Positions 14,025 to 19,835 of a DNA stretch of 27,441 nt are shown here, piece after piece. Both the position numbers and the translations under genes were made by a program. Each line of letters opens with the position of its first letter. Positions within the stretch are counted from its first letter, which is position 1. The DNA lies in the IMG/VR virus record IMGVR_UViG_3300021962_006617, positions 1 to 27,441 of that record. One strand, 5' to 3'. A model generated the notes under the pieces. The model worked only from the letters and a program-made list of their open reading frames with translations, searched no databases and was not told the DNA's origin. This DNA is from a virus.

Positions 14025-14824
14025 AAAATTATCCACCCATCACAATAAAGATCTTTAGTATTTTTATCAGAATTATTAGGACCAAACCACAGAGATGGTG
14101 CAACAACTTTTCCAGTATTTGCTAACCATGCTCCCCACCAACTAAAGGTACTGTTGGCAATAATAAAATCGGAACACCTAGACATTAAATAAAGATCATG
14201 ATAGGGTCCATTTCCTTCAGAAACAAGAAACCTATCATCGGAAAAAATTGATTGTTCTTTACACCAAGATGGATCATCAGAGAAGATTACTACTTGACGA
14301 TCACCATCAAACTGCTGAAGTGCTTCCTCATAGTATTCAATAGGGAGATTGGCATGATTGGCAGAGTTAATTAAAAAGTCTCCTCTACGAATATGTAAAG
14401 CAATAGGATTATCAAACTGATCTACAATATCAGCACATTCAGTAACATACTTATCTTGAAAAGTAAAGTCTTGACGAATTTGATCTTCAATATGCTTGAA
14501 ATATTTTTCAGTTTGAAAATATCCAAAAAGAGAAACATCTTTAGATGAATCTAATTGAAAAAATTCTGGACTGAATTCAAAACTACTTTCTTGTACATAT
14601 CCTTCTGAAGGAAGATTTAATGTCATACAAGAAGTTAATTTTAAAGAAAAAACATCAAACAATTCAATTCTTAAACGATTACCCAACCCATCAATAACTA
14701 TTTCTCTATGATTTGGGATTGTAAAATCGGTTTCAATTTTTTTCGCAATACCTTTAGTTGCGGCATATTGAAACATCTGGTTTCCCAGTTGCCCCAACTT
14801 ACCCAAATGGTTAAACCCAATCAT
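14021..14824 (-). CDS. GT11 fucosyltransferase (alpha-1,2 type)
   Basis: 267 residues from the ATG at 14824 (ATGA overlap with the epimerase stop). Diagnostic GT11 motifs: GQLGNQMFQYAATKGIA (11-27), HIRRGDF (144-150), and NSTFSWWGAWLA near residue 230. These enzymes transfer L-fucose from GDP-L-fucose. The gene directly upstream encodes a GDP-mannose 3,5-epimerase-like enzyme, whose product GDP-L-galactose differs from GDP-L-fucose only by a 6-OH, so this enzyme may use L-galactose (inference). Confidence 0.9.
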   Translation of the reverse strand: MIGFNHLGKLGQLGNQMFQYAATKGIAKKIETDFTIPNHREIVIDGLGNRLRIELFDVFSLKLTSCMTLNLPSEGYVQESSFEFSPEFFQLDSSKDVSLFGYFQTEKYFKHIEDQIRQDFTFQDKYVTECADIVDQFDNPIALHIRRGDFLINSANHANLPIEYYEEALQQFDGDRQVVIFSDDPSWCKEQSIFSDDRFLVSEGNGPYHDLYLMSRCSDFIIANSTFSWWGAWLANTGKVVAPSLWFGPNNSDKNTKDLYCDGWIIL

Positions 14825-15864
14825 TTTTGTATTTGTTCGGAAATCCAATTGTAAGTCTTGCGAATTCCTTCCTCAAGAGTTTGTGAGTAGTCCCAACCAA
14901 GTTCTTTGCGGATCAGATCATTATTTGAATTACGACCACGAACACCTAAAGGACCAGGAACATGATTTTTCTCAACCTTTTTACCAGCAACTTTAGCAGC
15001 AGTATCAACCAGTTGATCAATTGTTACCATCTCTTCCGATCCAATATTGACTGGCCCGATGAAGTTAGAATCCATCAGACGACGAGTTGCTTCAATACAT
15101 TCATCAATGTAAAGGAATGAACGAGTTTGTTTTCCATCACCCCAAACATCAATACTACCACCCTCTTCTGGAAGGTATGCTACTTTACGGCAGATTGCTG
15201 CTGGTGCCTTTTCACGTCCACCATCCCAGGTTCCTTCAGGACCAAAGATGTTGTGATAACGAGCAACCCGTACAGGAATCCCGTAATTACGATGATAAGC
15301 GAAAAAGAGTCGCTCTGAGAACAGTTTCTCCCAACCATATTCAGAATCTGGGTTAGCAGGGTAAGCTGATTCTTCACGGCAGTCGGGGTTATCAGGATCG
15401 AGTTGGTTGTGTTCTGGATACATACAAGCAGATCCAGAATAAAAAATCTTAGTAGTATTTTTACCAACCCTTTCATTCATCTGATGTTGCATTTCAAGAA
15501 CATTCAGATTAATTGTTGCTGAGTTGTGCATGATATCAGCATCATTATCACCAGTGAATACAAAACCAGCACCACCCATATCAGCAGCAAACTGATAAAT
15601 TTCATCAAATACCTGAATATAACGATAAGGAACTGAGTGATAGAAGTTACCAGCATCCCCCTTATATTCAAGCACACGACGAACAAAATCTACATCACGT
15701 AGATCTCCAAGTACAAATTCATTTGCTTCGTGCTTTGAATACTCTGGATACTTAAGGTCTACACCACGAACCCAGTATCCTTCGGAACGCAGTCTGCGAA
15801 CCATATGACTTCCAATGAAACCACCAGCACCAAGAACAAGTGCCTTTTTGATATATTGACTCAT
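14821..15864 (-). CDS. GDP-mannose 3,5-epimerase-like SDR enzyme
   Basis: 347 residues, extended SDR fold. NAD loop GAGGFIGSH (12-20), Cys147 in SGSACMYPE, Tyr176/Lys180 of YGWEK, and GGREKAPAAICRK (215-227, Lys219). The stretches GDGKQTRSFLYIDEC, PVNIGSEEMVTIDQL and GPLGVRGRNSNNDLI follow the plant GDP-mannose 3,5-epimerase (GME) closely, including the Cys and Lys used as acid/base in the plant enzyme. It would convert GDP-D-mannose to GDP-L-galactose (or GDP-L-gulose). First gene of the operon, about 13 nt behind the predicted RNA start; no clear Shine-Dalgarno. Higher GC than the downstream genes, suggesting a separate origin. Confidence 0.88.
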   Translation of the reverse strand: MSQYIKKALVLGAGGFIGSHMVRRLRSEGYWVRGVDLKYPEYSKHEANEFVLGDLRDVDFVRRVLEYKGDAGNFYHSVPYRYIQVFDEIYQFAADMGGAGFVFTGDNDADIMHNSATINLNVLEMQHQMNERVGKNTTKIFYSGSACMYPEHNQLDPDNPDCREESAYPANPDSEYGWEKLFSERLFFAYHRNYGIPVRVARYHNIFGPEGTWDGGREKAPAAICRKVAYLPEEGGSIDVWGDGKQTRSFLYIDECIEATRRLMDSNFIGPVNIGSEEMVTIDQLVDTAAKVAGKKVEKNHVPGPLGVRGRNSNNDLIRKELGWDYSQTLEEGIRKTYNWISEQIQK

Positions 15865-15888
15865 AAAATCATAAACTCTATAATATGT

Positions 15889-15917
15889 ATTATACTAAAA
15901 AAGGTGGGTTTGTGCAA
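15889..15917 (-). promoter_or_regulatory. Promoter of the glycan operon
   Basis: TTGCAC (15917-15912), 17-nt spacer, TATAAT (15894-15889) on the minus strand. The -35 box lies in the loop and adjoining arm of the terminator hairpin. The only recognisable promoter for the 13-kb operon down to 2765. Confidence 0.7.
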
Positions 15918-15926
15918 CCCACCTTT
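15894..15926 (-). terminator. Terminator before the glycan operon, nested with its promoter
   Basis: 11-bp perfect stem (15900-15910 with 15916-15926), 5-nt loop, followed on the minus strand by further T to give TTTTTT in all. On the plus strand only three T follow, so it acts on minus-strand RNA, ending the transcript of 16055-16792. Confidence 0.85.
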
Positions 15927-15942
15927 ATGTGCTCAGGCTCGC

Positions 15943-16073
15943 CACTTGCCCTTTGACTGGAGGCAAGAAACCAGGCGGGAGAGAGTCCCATCCGCACCAC
16001 TTGCTTTTTTATGGAAAAGCAAGAAACCAGAAGGGGTCAGATTGACTCCACCACTTAGTTTTGTGAAACTAAG
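15943..16073 (-). ncRNA. Array of three similar hairpins with different but paired stems
   Basis: Three hairpins in one layout: 15945-15950/15962-15967 (CTTGCC/GGCAAG), 16000-16008/16015-16023 (9 bp), 16054-16061/16066-16073 (CTTAGTTT/AAACTAAG). The first two are preceded by CCA and followed by AAACCAG, and each linker holds another weaker hairpin (15977-15989; 16033-16049). The stems differ in sequence yet remain fully paired, which points to selected RNA structure. It overlaps the 3' end of the 16055 gene and stands before the terminator and the epimerase gene. The place next to a wcaG-like epimerase recalls the wcaG RNA motif reported from cyanophages, but I cannot confirm a match. Confidence 0.5.
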
Positions 16074-16288
16074 AAAAGTTGGGTTAACTTTGATATCTCG
16101 GTAATACCAAAGAATGCTATCAGAAATAGCACATCCCATAATTTAAGTTTGATAGCAAAAGGAATACCGAAGAGTCCTCCGACAAACTTGATTGCTAGAC
16201 CAAACTTAAAGTTTCCCCATAACATAACTTGATAACCAAGCATTAAGAGGAAGTTCCCAAGATACCTTAGGATACTCGATTTAGACAT
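16055..16288 (-). CDS. Small membrane protein, cyanophage-type
   Basis: 77 residues with two or three hydrophobic segments (about 8-24, 30-47, 50-66), opening MSKSSILRYLGNFLLMLGYQ and ending GITEISKLTQLFLVSQN. Positive residues lie between helices (KFGLAIKF, KLKLWD). No signal peptide or known motif. I have the impression that similar proteins occur in many cyanomyoviruses, but no function is known to me. Its last codons and stop form part of the third hairpin of the array. Confidence 0.75.
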   Translation of the reverse strand: MSKSSILRYLGNFLLMLGYQVMLWGNFKFGLAIKFVGGLFGIPFAIKLKLWDVLFLIAFFGITEISKLTQLFLVSQN

Positions 16289-16331
16289 AAGGGGTTTGCT
16301 CCCGACCAGTGCTGTTATAGTCCATCCGTGA

Positions 16332-16583
16332 CTATTGATCCCAAAATTCTTCAGTGCCTCTCACATAACAAGGAACACGATCTGGATCTAACCATTTCGC
16401 ATACTCAATATCTTCCATTGCAGTAGAACATTGTAACACATTATCAAAAAGATAAATGTCATTCCAGCGTTTGGTATAGTAGTTTTGTTTTTGCAGACGA
16501 TAATCAGGTTTACCGTTTATCTCAAGGATACCTGCTTCAACAAATCGATAACCTTCACGCTCTAGAAGAACCTTGGGTTTCAT
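16332..16583 (-). CDS. Hypothetical phage protein
   Basis: 83 residues, soluble, Tyr/Trp-rich: opens MKPKVLLEREGYRFVEAGIL, then KPDYRLQKQNYYTKRWNDIY and EYAKWLDPDRVPCYVRGTEEFW. No recognised motif. ATGA overlap with the gene upstream, so translationally coupled within the two-gene unit read from the promoter at 16844. Confidence 0.75.
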   Translation of the reverse strand: MKPKVLLEREGYRFVEAGILEINGKPDYRLQKQNYYTKRWNDIYLFDNVLQCSTAMEDIEYAKWLDPDRVPCYVRGTEEFWDQ

Positions 16584-16792
16584 GCTTCAACTGCTTCAAG
16601 ATCAAGAGCGACATACTCCATCAACATTTCATAGTCATCAAGAGGGTCACCAGAAAATACCACCCCTACATTTTCATAATAGCGGCGAACCTTTTTATAA
16701 AGTTTCGGATTCTTTACATCAAGGTAGATTTCTCCGTTAGCAGCAAGACGAAGAGTGCTAACATCTTTCTTGAATTTTTGGATCAGAGACAT
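16580..16792 (-). CDS. Hypothetical phage protein
   Basis: 70 residues, opening MSLIQKFKKDVSTLRLAANG, with NPKLYKKVRRYYENVGVVF and an acidic C-terminus (DDYEMLMEYVALDLEAVEA). No membrane segment or known domain. First gene behind a perfect consensus promoter, consistent with early expression. Confidence 0.78.
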   Translation of the reverse strand: MSLIQKFKKDVSTLRLAANGEIYLDVKNPKLYKKVRRYYENVGVVFSGDPLDDYEMLMEYVALDLEAVEA

Positions 16793-16815
16793 TGTTTTGA
16801 ATTGTTTGCTCTAGT

Positions 16816-16844
16816 ATTATAAGTGCTTGAGTGTTTTGTGTCAA
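16816..16844 (-). promoter_or_regulatory. Perfect-consensus sigma70 promoter
   Basis: TTGACA (16844-16839), 17-nt spacer, TATAAT (16821-16816) on the minus strand, about 25-30 nt before the start at 16792. Every position of both boxes matches. Confidence 0.88.
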
Positions 16845-16847
16845 GTG

Positions 16848-16867
16848 TGCCAGTGAAGTAACTGGCA
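16848..16867 (-). terminator. Hairpin just behind tRNA-Pro
   Basis: 7-bp perfect stem TGCCAGT/ACTGGCA with 6-nt loop, three bases after the tRNA 3' end. No T run follows, so it may guide 3' processing or mark the transcript end rather than be a classical terminator. Confidence 0.45.
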
Positions 16868-16869
16868 AT

Positions 16870-16942
16870 CGGAATGACAGGATTCGAACCTGCGGCGTCT
16901 CGCTCCCAAAGCGAGTGCTCTACCAAGCTGAGCTACATTCCG
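16870..16942 (-). tRNA. tRNA-Pro (anticodon TGG)
   Basis: Complete 73-nt cloverleaf on the minus strand: acceptor CGGAATG/CATTCCG, anticodon stem CTCGC/GCGAG with loop TTTGGGA, T arm GCAGG-TTCGAAT-CCTGT. Reads CCA and, by wobble, other Pro codons. Driven by the promoter at 16977-17005. Confidence 0.95.
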
Positions 16943-16976
16943 TTGCGTTGAGTGGTCTTGCCTCCCAACAGAAGTA

Positions 16977-17005
16977 ATTATACTACTTCTTGTGCCCCTT
17001 GTCAA
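16977..17005 (-). promoter_or_regulatory. Promoter for tRNA-Pro
   Basis: TTGACA (17005-17000), 17-nt spacer, TATAAT (16982-16977), minus strand. Both boxes perfect. The -35 lies inside the last codons of the 50-residue gene upstream and the -10 directly follows its TAG stop. Confidence 0.85.
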
Positions 17006-17135
17006 ATGGAGCCCAGTGCTGCCATCCGTATTTATGAATTGCCCAGATGCCCATAATAGGCAGAACAATTAAAATATAACTAAGCATTCCAAGAGTATAA
17101 GGATTTTCTAATACCCATCGTGCAAAGTGTCCCAT
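16983..17135 (-). CDS. 50-residue single-pass membrane protein
   Basis: Opens MGHFARWVLENPYTLGMLSY, one membrane helix (about 17-34, LGMLSYILIVLPIMGIWAI), then a basic, aromatic tail HKYGWQHWAPFDKGHKK. GGAG ten bases before the ATG. The start lies two bases after the stop of the hydroxylase gene, so it belongs to that operon. Its 3' end carries the tRNA-Pro promoter. Function unknown. Confidence 0.75.
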   Translation of the reverse strand: MGHFARWVLENPYTLGMLSYILIVLPIMGIWAIHKYGWQHWAPFDKGHKK

Positions 17136-17137
17136 TG

Positions 17138-17740
17138 TTAATAAATCTCCGATCTAGCAAAAGACATAATCAACGCTCCTCTTCTTTTTGTACTTTTGTT
17201 TATAACAGAATGTTCGCTCGTTTCATCAAAAGGATTAAGATCACCATTCTTTAATGTTCTAGTTTCTCCAGCAACTGTAAGTGAACACTCACCATCATCT
17301 GGTATATCAATACTCAAATGATATTTAATAATCGTTTCTTTGCTAGTCTTAGTATAACCAAATCCAACTAATAAATCATCATCATGATCTCTGTGAGGTT
17401 TAACTACTCCACCAGGTTCAATCATTGAAAATATTGCAAGTATTGGTTTAACTTTAAATGACGCAATCATTTTTGTAGTAAAGCATTCTTCAACTTCTCC
17501 ATGCCAAAATATAGAAGGTATTGGATGTTTACCATAAATTAAAGGACATACCTGCCAAAAATACCCAGTATTTTTGGGAAGAGATGTGGTCCCAAATCCA
17601 AATTTTAAATCCCAACTATGTTGATAATCAAAAAAATATTTTTTGTTATCACTAACAAAAGTTAAATAATCGTTTTTTATTTTTTCAAAATTATCAAAAA
17701 AGAGTTGGTTGTCAACTCTTTCGGAAAGAGGTAAAAACAT
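17138..17740 (-). CDS. Aspartyl/asparaginyl beta-hydroxylase-like 2OG-Fe(II) oxygenase
   Basis: 200 residues. Would hydroxylate a protein or small substrate using 2-oxoglutarate and O2. The iron-site HxD is His116-Arg-Asp118 in VKPHRDHDD, the distal histidine His177 in SEHSVI, and Arg187 (KRRGAL) suits 2OG binding; HLSID near 141 fits the family. Cyanophages carry many 2OG oxygenases, but the substrate here is not predictable. Lower GC than its neighbours and a 29-nt gap upstream may indicate a later insertion. Confidence 0.85.
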   Translation of the reverse strand: MFLPLSERVDNQLFFDNFEKIKNDYLTFVSDNKKYFFDYQHSWDLKFGFGTTSLPKNTGYFWQVCPLIYGKHPIPSIFWHGEVEECFTTKMIASFKVKPILAIFSMIEPGGVVKPHRDHDDDLLVGFGYTKTSKETIIKYHLSIDIPDDGECSLTVAGETRTLKNGDLNPFDETSEHSVINKSTKRRGALIMSFARSEIY

Positions 17741-17769
17741 TAATCACTTAATCTATCTTGAGTATGTAG

Positions 17770-17988
17770 TTAATATCCTCTCCAAGTCTTAAATTCGTAA
17801 TAAAAATACTGGTCTACATCCCCACTCAACGGAGCGTTTTCTTCTCTATGTGCCCATTCTACACAAAAATCTATAATGCGGTAGTCGTTTAATGAATTGT
17901 GCCCCCACATTCTCACAAATGCCGATGCGGCAAAGTGATATCTCTGTTTAATGTGCGGTTCCGTTTCCCTTATAATCTTTGGAGTCAT
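17770..17988 (-). CDS. Hypothetical phage protein
   Basis: 72 residues from the ATG at 17988, which has a very strong AGAGGAGG ribosome site; longer readings are rejected for that reason. Opens MTPKIIRETEPHIKQRYHFA, Trp/His-rich, ending YFYYEFKTWRGY. Soluble, no known motif. Starts inside the end of the next small gene (17948-18067), in another frame. Confidence 0.75.
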   Translation of the reverse strand: MTPKIIRETEPHIKQRYHFAASAFVRMWGHNSLNDYRIIDFCVEWAHREENAPLSGDVDQYFYYEFKTWRGY

Positions 17989-18067
17989 AATACCCTCCTC
18001 TTGTTCCGAAATAGAGTGTTGATAAAACGAAAGGGATAGCGACGAAAGAGAGTGCGATACCAAGCAT
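17948..18067 (-). CDS. 39-residue membrane peptide
   Basis: One N-terminal helix (MLGIALSFVAIPFVLSTLYF), then a Gly/Tyr-rich polar tail (GTRGGYYDSKDYKGNGTAH). GAGAAG lies 8-10 bases before the ATG. This helix-plus-GGYYD tail looks like a small protein common in cyanomyoviruses. Overlaps the next gene by 41 nt. Confidence 0.75.
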   Translation of the reverse strand: MLGIALSFVAIPFVLSTLYFGTRGGYYDSKDYKGNGTAH

Positions 18068-18134
18068 AATAGTTCTTCTCAAATGTTTGTTCTGATAGTG
18101 CTATGAGTGTAATAAGTTTTTGAGTATCATTCAT
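17985..18134 (-). CDS. Possible 49-residue basic protein overlapping its neighbours
   Basis: Starts by an ATGA overlap with the PTOX stop, which favours translation (MNDTQKLITLIALSEQTFEK), and continues in a basic, aromatic reading (NYYAWYRTLFRRYPFRF). More than half of it runs over the 39-residue gene in another frame, so either the overlap is real or this ORF is incidental beyond its first part. Confidence 0.4.
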   Translation of the reverse strand: MNDTQKLITLIALSEQTFEKNYYAWYRTLFRRYPFRFINTLFRNKRRVL

Positions 18135-18631
18135 ACCATAGTCATTGCTCGTGTGAGCTCAATATAATGATTCATTTCATCCACAGCAATCTCTGCAACT
18201 TTTTTGTCATAATCATGGTCCCAAAGGTAATTCAAATAAGTCTCTGTGGCATGAAACTCAATACCTGCGTTCAGGTGATAAGCAGAAACGGGAGCAATAA
18301 AATAATAACCCACCAGAATCCAATAATAGATGAGAACCAAATGATAAGCGAAAAAGCGATCAACCCAGCGATCTGCTCCGCCACGATGCTCCATTTCAAT
18401 AAGGTGTTCCGTTTCATTGAGTGTTTGTGCAAAGTGTTCTTTCATCAAATAATAATGAGATAAGTCTCTGAGTCCTAGTGATTCCTTGAGATGAAGCACA
18501 CTTACAAAGGCAAAGTAAGGTGCTCTAGCAATAGTTTCTAGAACCCAGAACCTTTGAATAGGTAAGTCACGATACAAGAAGTCAATGATTGATATCGTGA
18601 CTGTTAATATTGTATCGTTAAACTTTTTCAT
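18131..18631 (-). CDS. ptox: Plastid-type terminal oxidase (PTOX, alternative oxidase family)
   Basis: Membrane-bound diiron plastoquinol:oxygen oxidoreductase. 166 residues. The iron ligands are visible: Glu32 (LETIARAPYF), Glu73 and His76 (NETEHL), Glu125 (GIEFHATETY), Glu152 and His155 (DEMNHY). Two hydrophobic stretches (about 36-48 and 96-116) fit monotopic binding to the thylakoid. PTOX lets electrons from photosystem II go to oxygen, keeping proton pumping while carbon fixation is off; it fits with the psbA, petE and petF genes here. Overlaps both neighbours by ATGA. Confidence 0.93.
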   Translation of the reverse strand: MKKFNDTILTVTISIIDFLYRDLPIQRFWVLETIARAPYFAFVSVLHLKESLGLRDLSHYYLMKEHFAQTLNETEHLIEMEHRGGADRWVDRFFAYHLVLIYYWILVGYYFIAPVSAYHLNAGIEFHATETYLNYLWDHDYDKKVAEIAVDEMNHYIELTRAMTMV

Positions 18632-18795
18632 GCAAATATTCCTGGAACATAATTGATTCTTTCACGAATCTCATCTAAAAGTACTCCATACTCTCTAAAT
18701 CTTCTATCACCTGCAATGAAACGCCTTTGTCTCATCCAAATAGCATCTGCTAAAAGTTGCAGTTCATAGTCTGAAAAATCTTTATACTTGTCCAT
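18628..18795 (-). CDS. Small charged phage protein upstream of PTOX
   Basis: 55 residues from the ATG at 18795 with AGGAG seven bases upstream; the longer reading to 18849 has no ribosome site. Opens MDKYKDFSDYELQLLADAIW, continuing MRQRRFIAGDRRFREYGVLL. Helical and Arg-rich, no membrane part. ATGA overlap with PTOX suggests coupled expression. Confidence 0.75.
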   Translation of the reverse strand: MDKYKDFSDYELQLLADAIWMRQRRFIAGDRRFREYGVLLDEIRERINYVPGIFA

Positions 18796-18803
18796 ATAAT
18801 CTC

Positions 18804-18896
18804 CTAATGAGGTGGATATGCATGATTGAGTCCCCATATAATAAAGCACCCAATCGAACCAAATATAGTCATAGCAGAATAAAGTGTTTTATTCAT
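18804..18896 (-). CDS. 30-residue membrane peptide
   Basis: MNKTLYSAMTIFGSIGCFII, one helix followed by WGLNHAYPPH. Strong AGGAGG before the ATG; TAATG overlap with the gene upstream. Too short for family assignment. Confidence 0.68.
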   Translation of the reverse strand: MNKTLYSAMTIFGSIGCFIIWGLNHAYPPH

Positions 18897-19012
18897 TAAA
18901 GTCCTCCTCCGTCTCTATGTCCGTACATATAACCTATAATTAAACCACACATAAAAACAACAAAAATTAAAAGTTGTTTAGTAACAAAATCAGTTAGTTC
19001 ACCCCATTCCAT
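18896..19012 (-). CDS. 38-residue membrane peptide
   Basis: MEWGELTDFVTKQLLIFVVF begins it; one helix (about 14-30), then the polar tail YMYGHRDGGGL. Overlaps the next gene by one base and the previous by 14. Its 3' end supplies the AGGAGG site of the next gene. Confidence 0.7.
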   Translation of the reverse strand: MEWGELTDFVTKQLLIFVVFMCGLIIGYMYGHRDGGGL

Positions 19013-19124
19013 AACCACGATCTTCATCCTCGTAACTAGAAGGTTCCTCAAATAATTCTTCCATTTTTTTCTGAAGGACTCTTTCTTGCAATTCTTTTAA
19101 ATCTTCTTCCGTGATGGTTATCAT
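18999..19124 (-). CDS. 41-residue acidic coiled-coil-like peptide
   Basis: MITITEEDLKELQERVLQKK, then MEELFEEPSSYEDEDRGYGM. Strongly acidic, helical first half with heptad-like spacing, no membrane part. ATGA overlap with the upstream gene. Confidence 0.65.
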   Translation of the reverse strand: MITITEEDLKELQERVLQKKMEELFEEPSSYEDEDRGYGMG

Positions 19125-19300
19125 TTGTCCTTGAGTAGTTCTTCTATTCTTTGACGCATATTTGTGCTCTCCTGTTTCATATAGTCTCGCAGGGAATATC
19201 CTCTCTGACCTCTCATGATACAGGTGCCTTGATAAAACATCGTGGCGGCAAATACTAACAGGAAAACGATACCGATTATTTCAGGGTAATGTTGAGCCAT
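19121..19300 (-). CDS. 59-residue membrane protein with basic helical tail
   Basis: One N-terminal helix (about 8-28: IIGIVFLLVFAATMFYQGTC) then a basic cytoplasmic-type tail with RGQRGYSLRDYMKQ and MRQRIEELLKDK. Overlaps the upstream gene by 25 nt. Internal ATGs would give shorter forms. Function unknown. Confidence 0.7.
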   Translation of the reverse strand: MAQHYPEIIGIVFLLVFAATMFYQGTCIMRGQRGYSLRDYMKQESTNMRQRIEELLKDK

Positions 19301-19476
19301 GGTAGTACTGGTGGAATAACTCCAACTAACCTTAGAAGTCCCTCAGCAAATAAAGCAAGAACCACCCAACCAACGCACATACTAATAATTGAAGCATTAC
19401 GATTGTGTCTGCGGATTGCTGCATCAATCATCTCCTGAACTTCGGCACGACTTACCAATTCGTCTTGAGGTTCCAT
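19276..19476 (-). CDS. 66-residue membrane protein with charged N-terminus
   Basis: Starts MEPQDELVSRAEVQEMIDAA (amphipathic helix), then IRRHNRNASI and a membrane segment of about 25 residues (ISMCVGWVVLALFAEGLLRL) followed by VGVIPPVLPWL. A TGATG overlap ties it to the upstream gene. The preceding GTG was rejected as start. N-terminal soluble helix plus C-terminal anchor suggests an adaptor to a membrane partner, not identified. Confidence 0.7.
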   Translation of the reverse strand: MEPQDELVSRAEVQEMIDAAIRRHNRNASIISMCVGWVVLALFAEGLLRLVGVIPPVLPWLNITLK

Positions 19477-19625
19477 CACTTCTCATCTCCAAGAAATTTT
19501 GCCAGAGGATCTTTTCTGGTCTTCACAATTTCGACAGATCTTTTGTAAAACATGTTGTCCGTATTACCAGACTTTTCGAAGGTCTCCTTGATCTTCACCC
19601 AATTATCGTAGGTGTGTTGATCCAT
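19476..19625 (-). CDS. 49-residue basic soluble protein
   Basis: Opens MDQHTYDNWVKIKETFEKSG, then NMFYKRSVEIVKTRKDPLAK. First gene of the mini-gene chain, about 25 nt behind a promoter. No Shine-Dalgarno visible. Function unknown. Confidence 0.72.
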   Translation of the reverse strand: MDQHTYDNWVKIKETFEKSGNTDNMFYKRSVEIVKTRKDPLAKFLGDEK

Positions 19626-19651
19626 AGGGTTTAAGTTGAATACTACTAGTT

Positions 19652-19679
19652 ATGCTAGTGAGTACTTCTACTATGTCAA
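19652..19679 (-). promoter_or_regulatory. Probable promoter of the mini-gene/PTOX chain
   Basis: TTGACA (19679-19674), 16-nt spacer, TAGCAT (19657-19652), minus strand. The -35 is perfect, the -10 weaker (four of six). It is the only candidate ahead of the chain 19625-17138. Confidence 0.5.
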
Positions 19680-19737
19680 GTTTGTGTTGATACAAAAATA
19701 TAGATTAAGACAATCTAAAATTTGTAATAATTTGAAA

Positions 19738-19822
19738 GGAAGATCAGGGATTCGAACCCTGGAACGCTATTAACGTTAATAGTTTTCAAGACTATCGCCA
19801 TCAACCACTCGGCCAATCTTCC
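19738..19822 (-). tRNA. tRNA-Ser (anticodon TGA)
   Basis: 85-nt class II tRNA on the minus strand: acceptor GGAAGAT/ATCTTCC, anticodon stem ATAGT/ACTAT with loop CTTGAAA, long variable arm (TAACGTTA palindrome), T arm CAGGG-TTCGAAT-CCCTG. Promoter immediately upstream. Confidence 0.95.
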
Positions 19823-19835
19823 AGATAGTGTTATA

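Noticed and set aside
15943-16073. CRISPR-like repeat array
   Set aside because: Only about two and a half units, no constant repeat length or spacers and no cas genes; the similarity is of hairpins.
15805-16104. 99-codon plus-strand ORF over the same region
   Set aside because: Antisense to the epimerase start, terminator and hairpin array; open only by chance.
15933-16139. 68-codon minus-strand ORF across the hairpin array
   Set aside because: Overlaps the 16055-16288 gene in another frame, has no ribosome site, and its sequence mirrors the hairpin repeats; the structured-RNA reading is better.
17027-17036. Late-promoter-like CATAAATA on the minus strand
   Set aside because: Encodes IHKYG in the 50-residue membrane protein; the sigma70 promoter nearer the tRNA explains expression.
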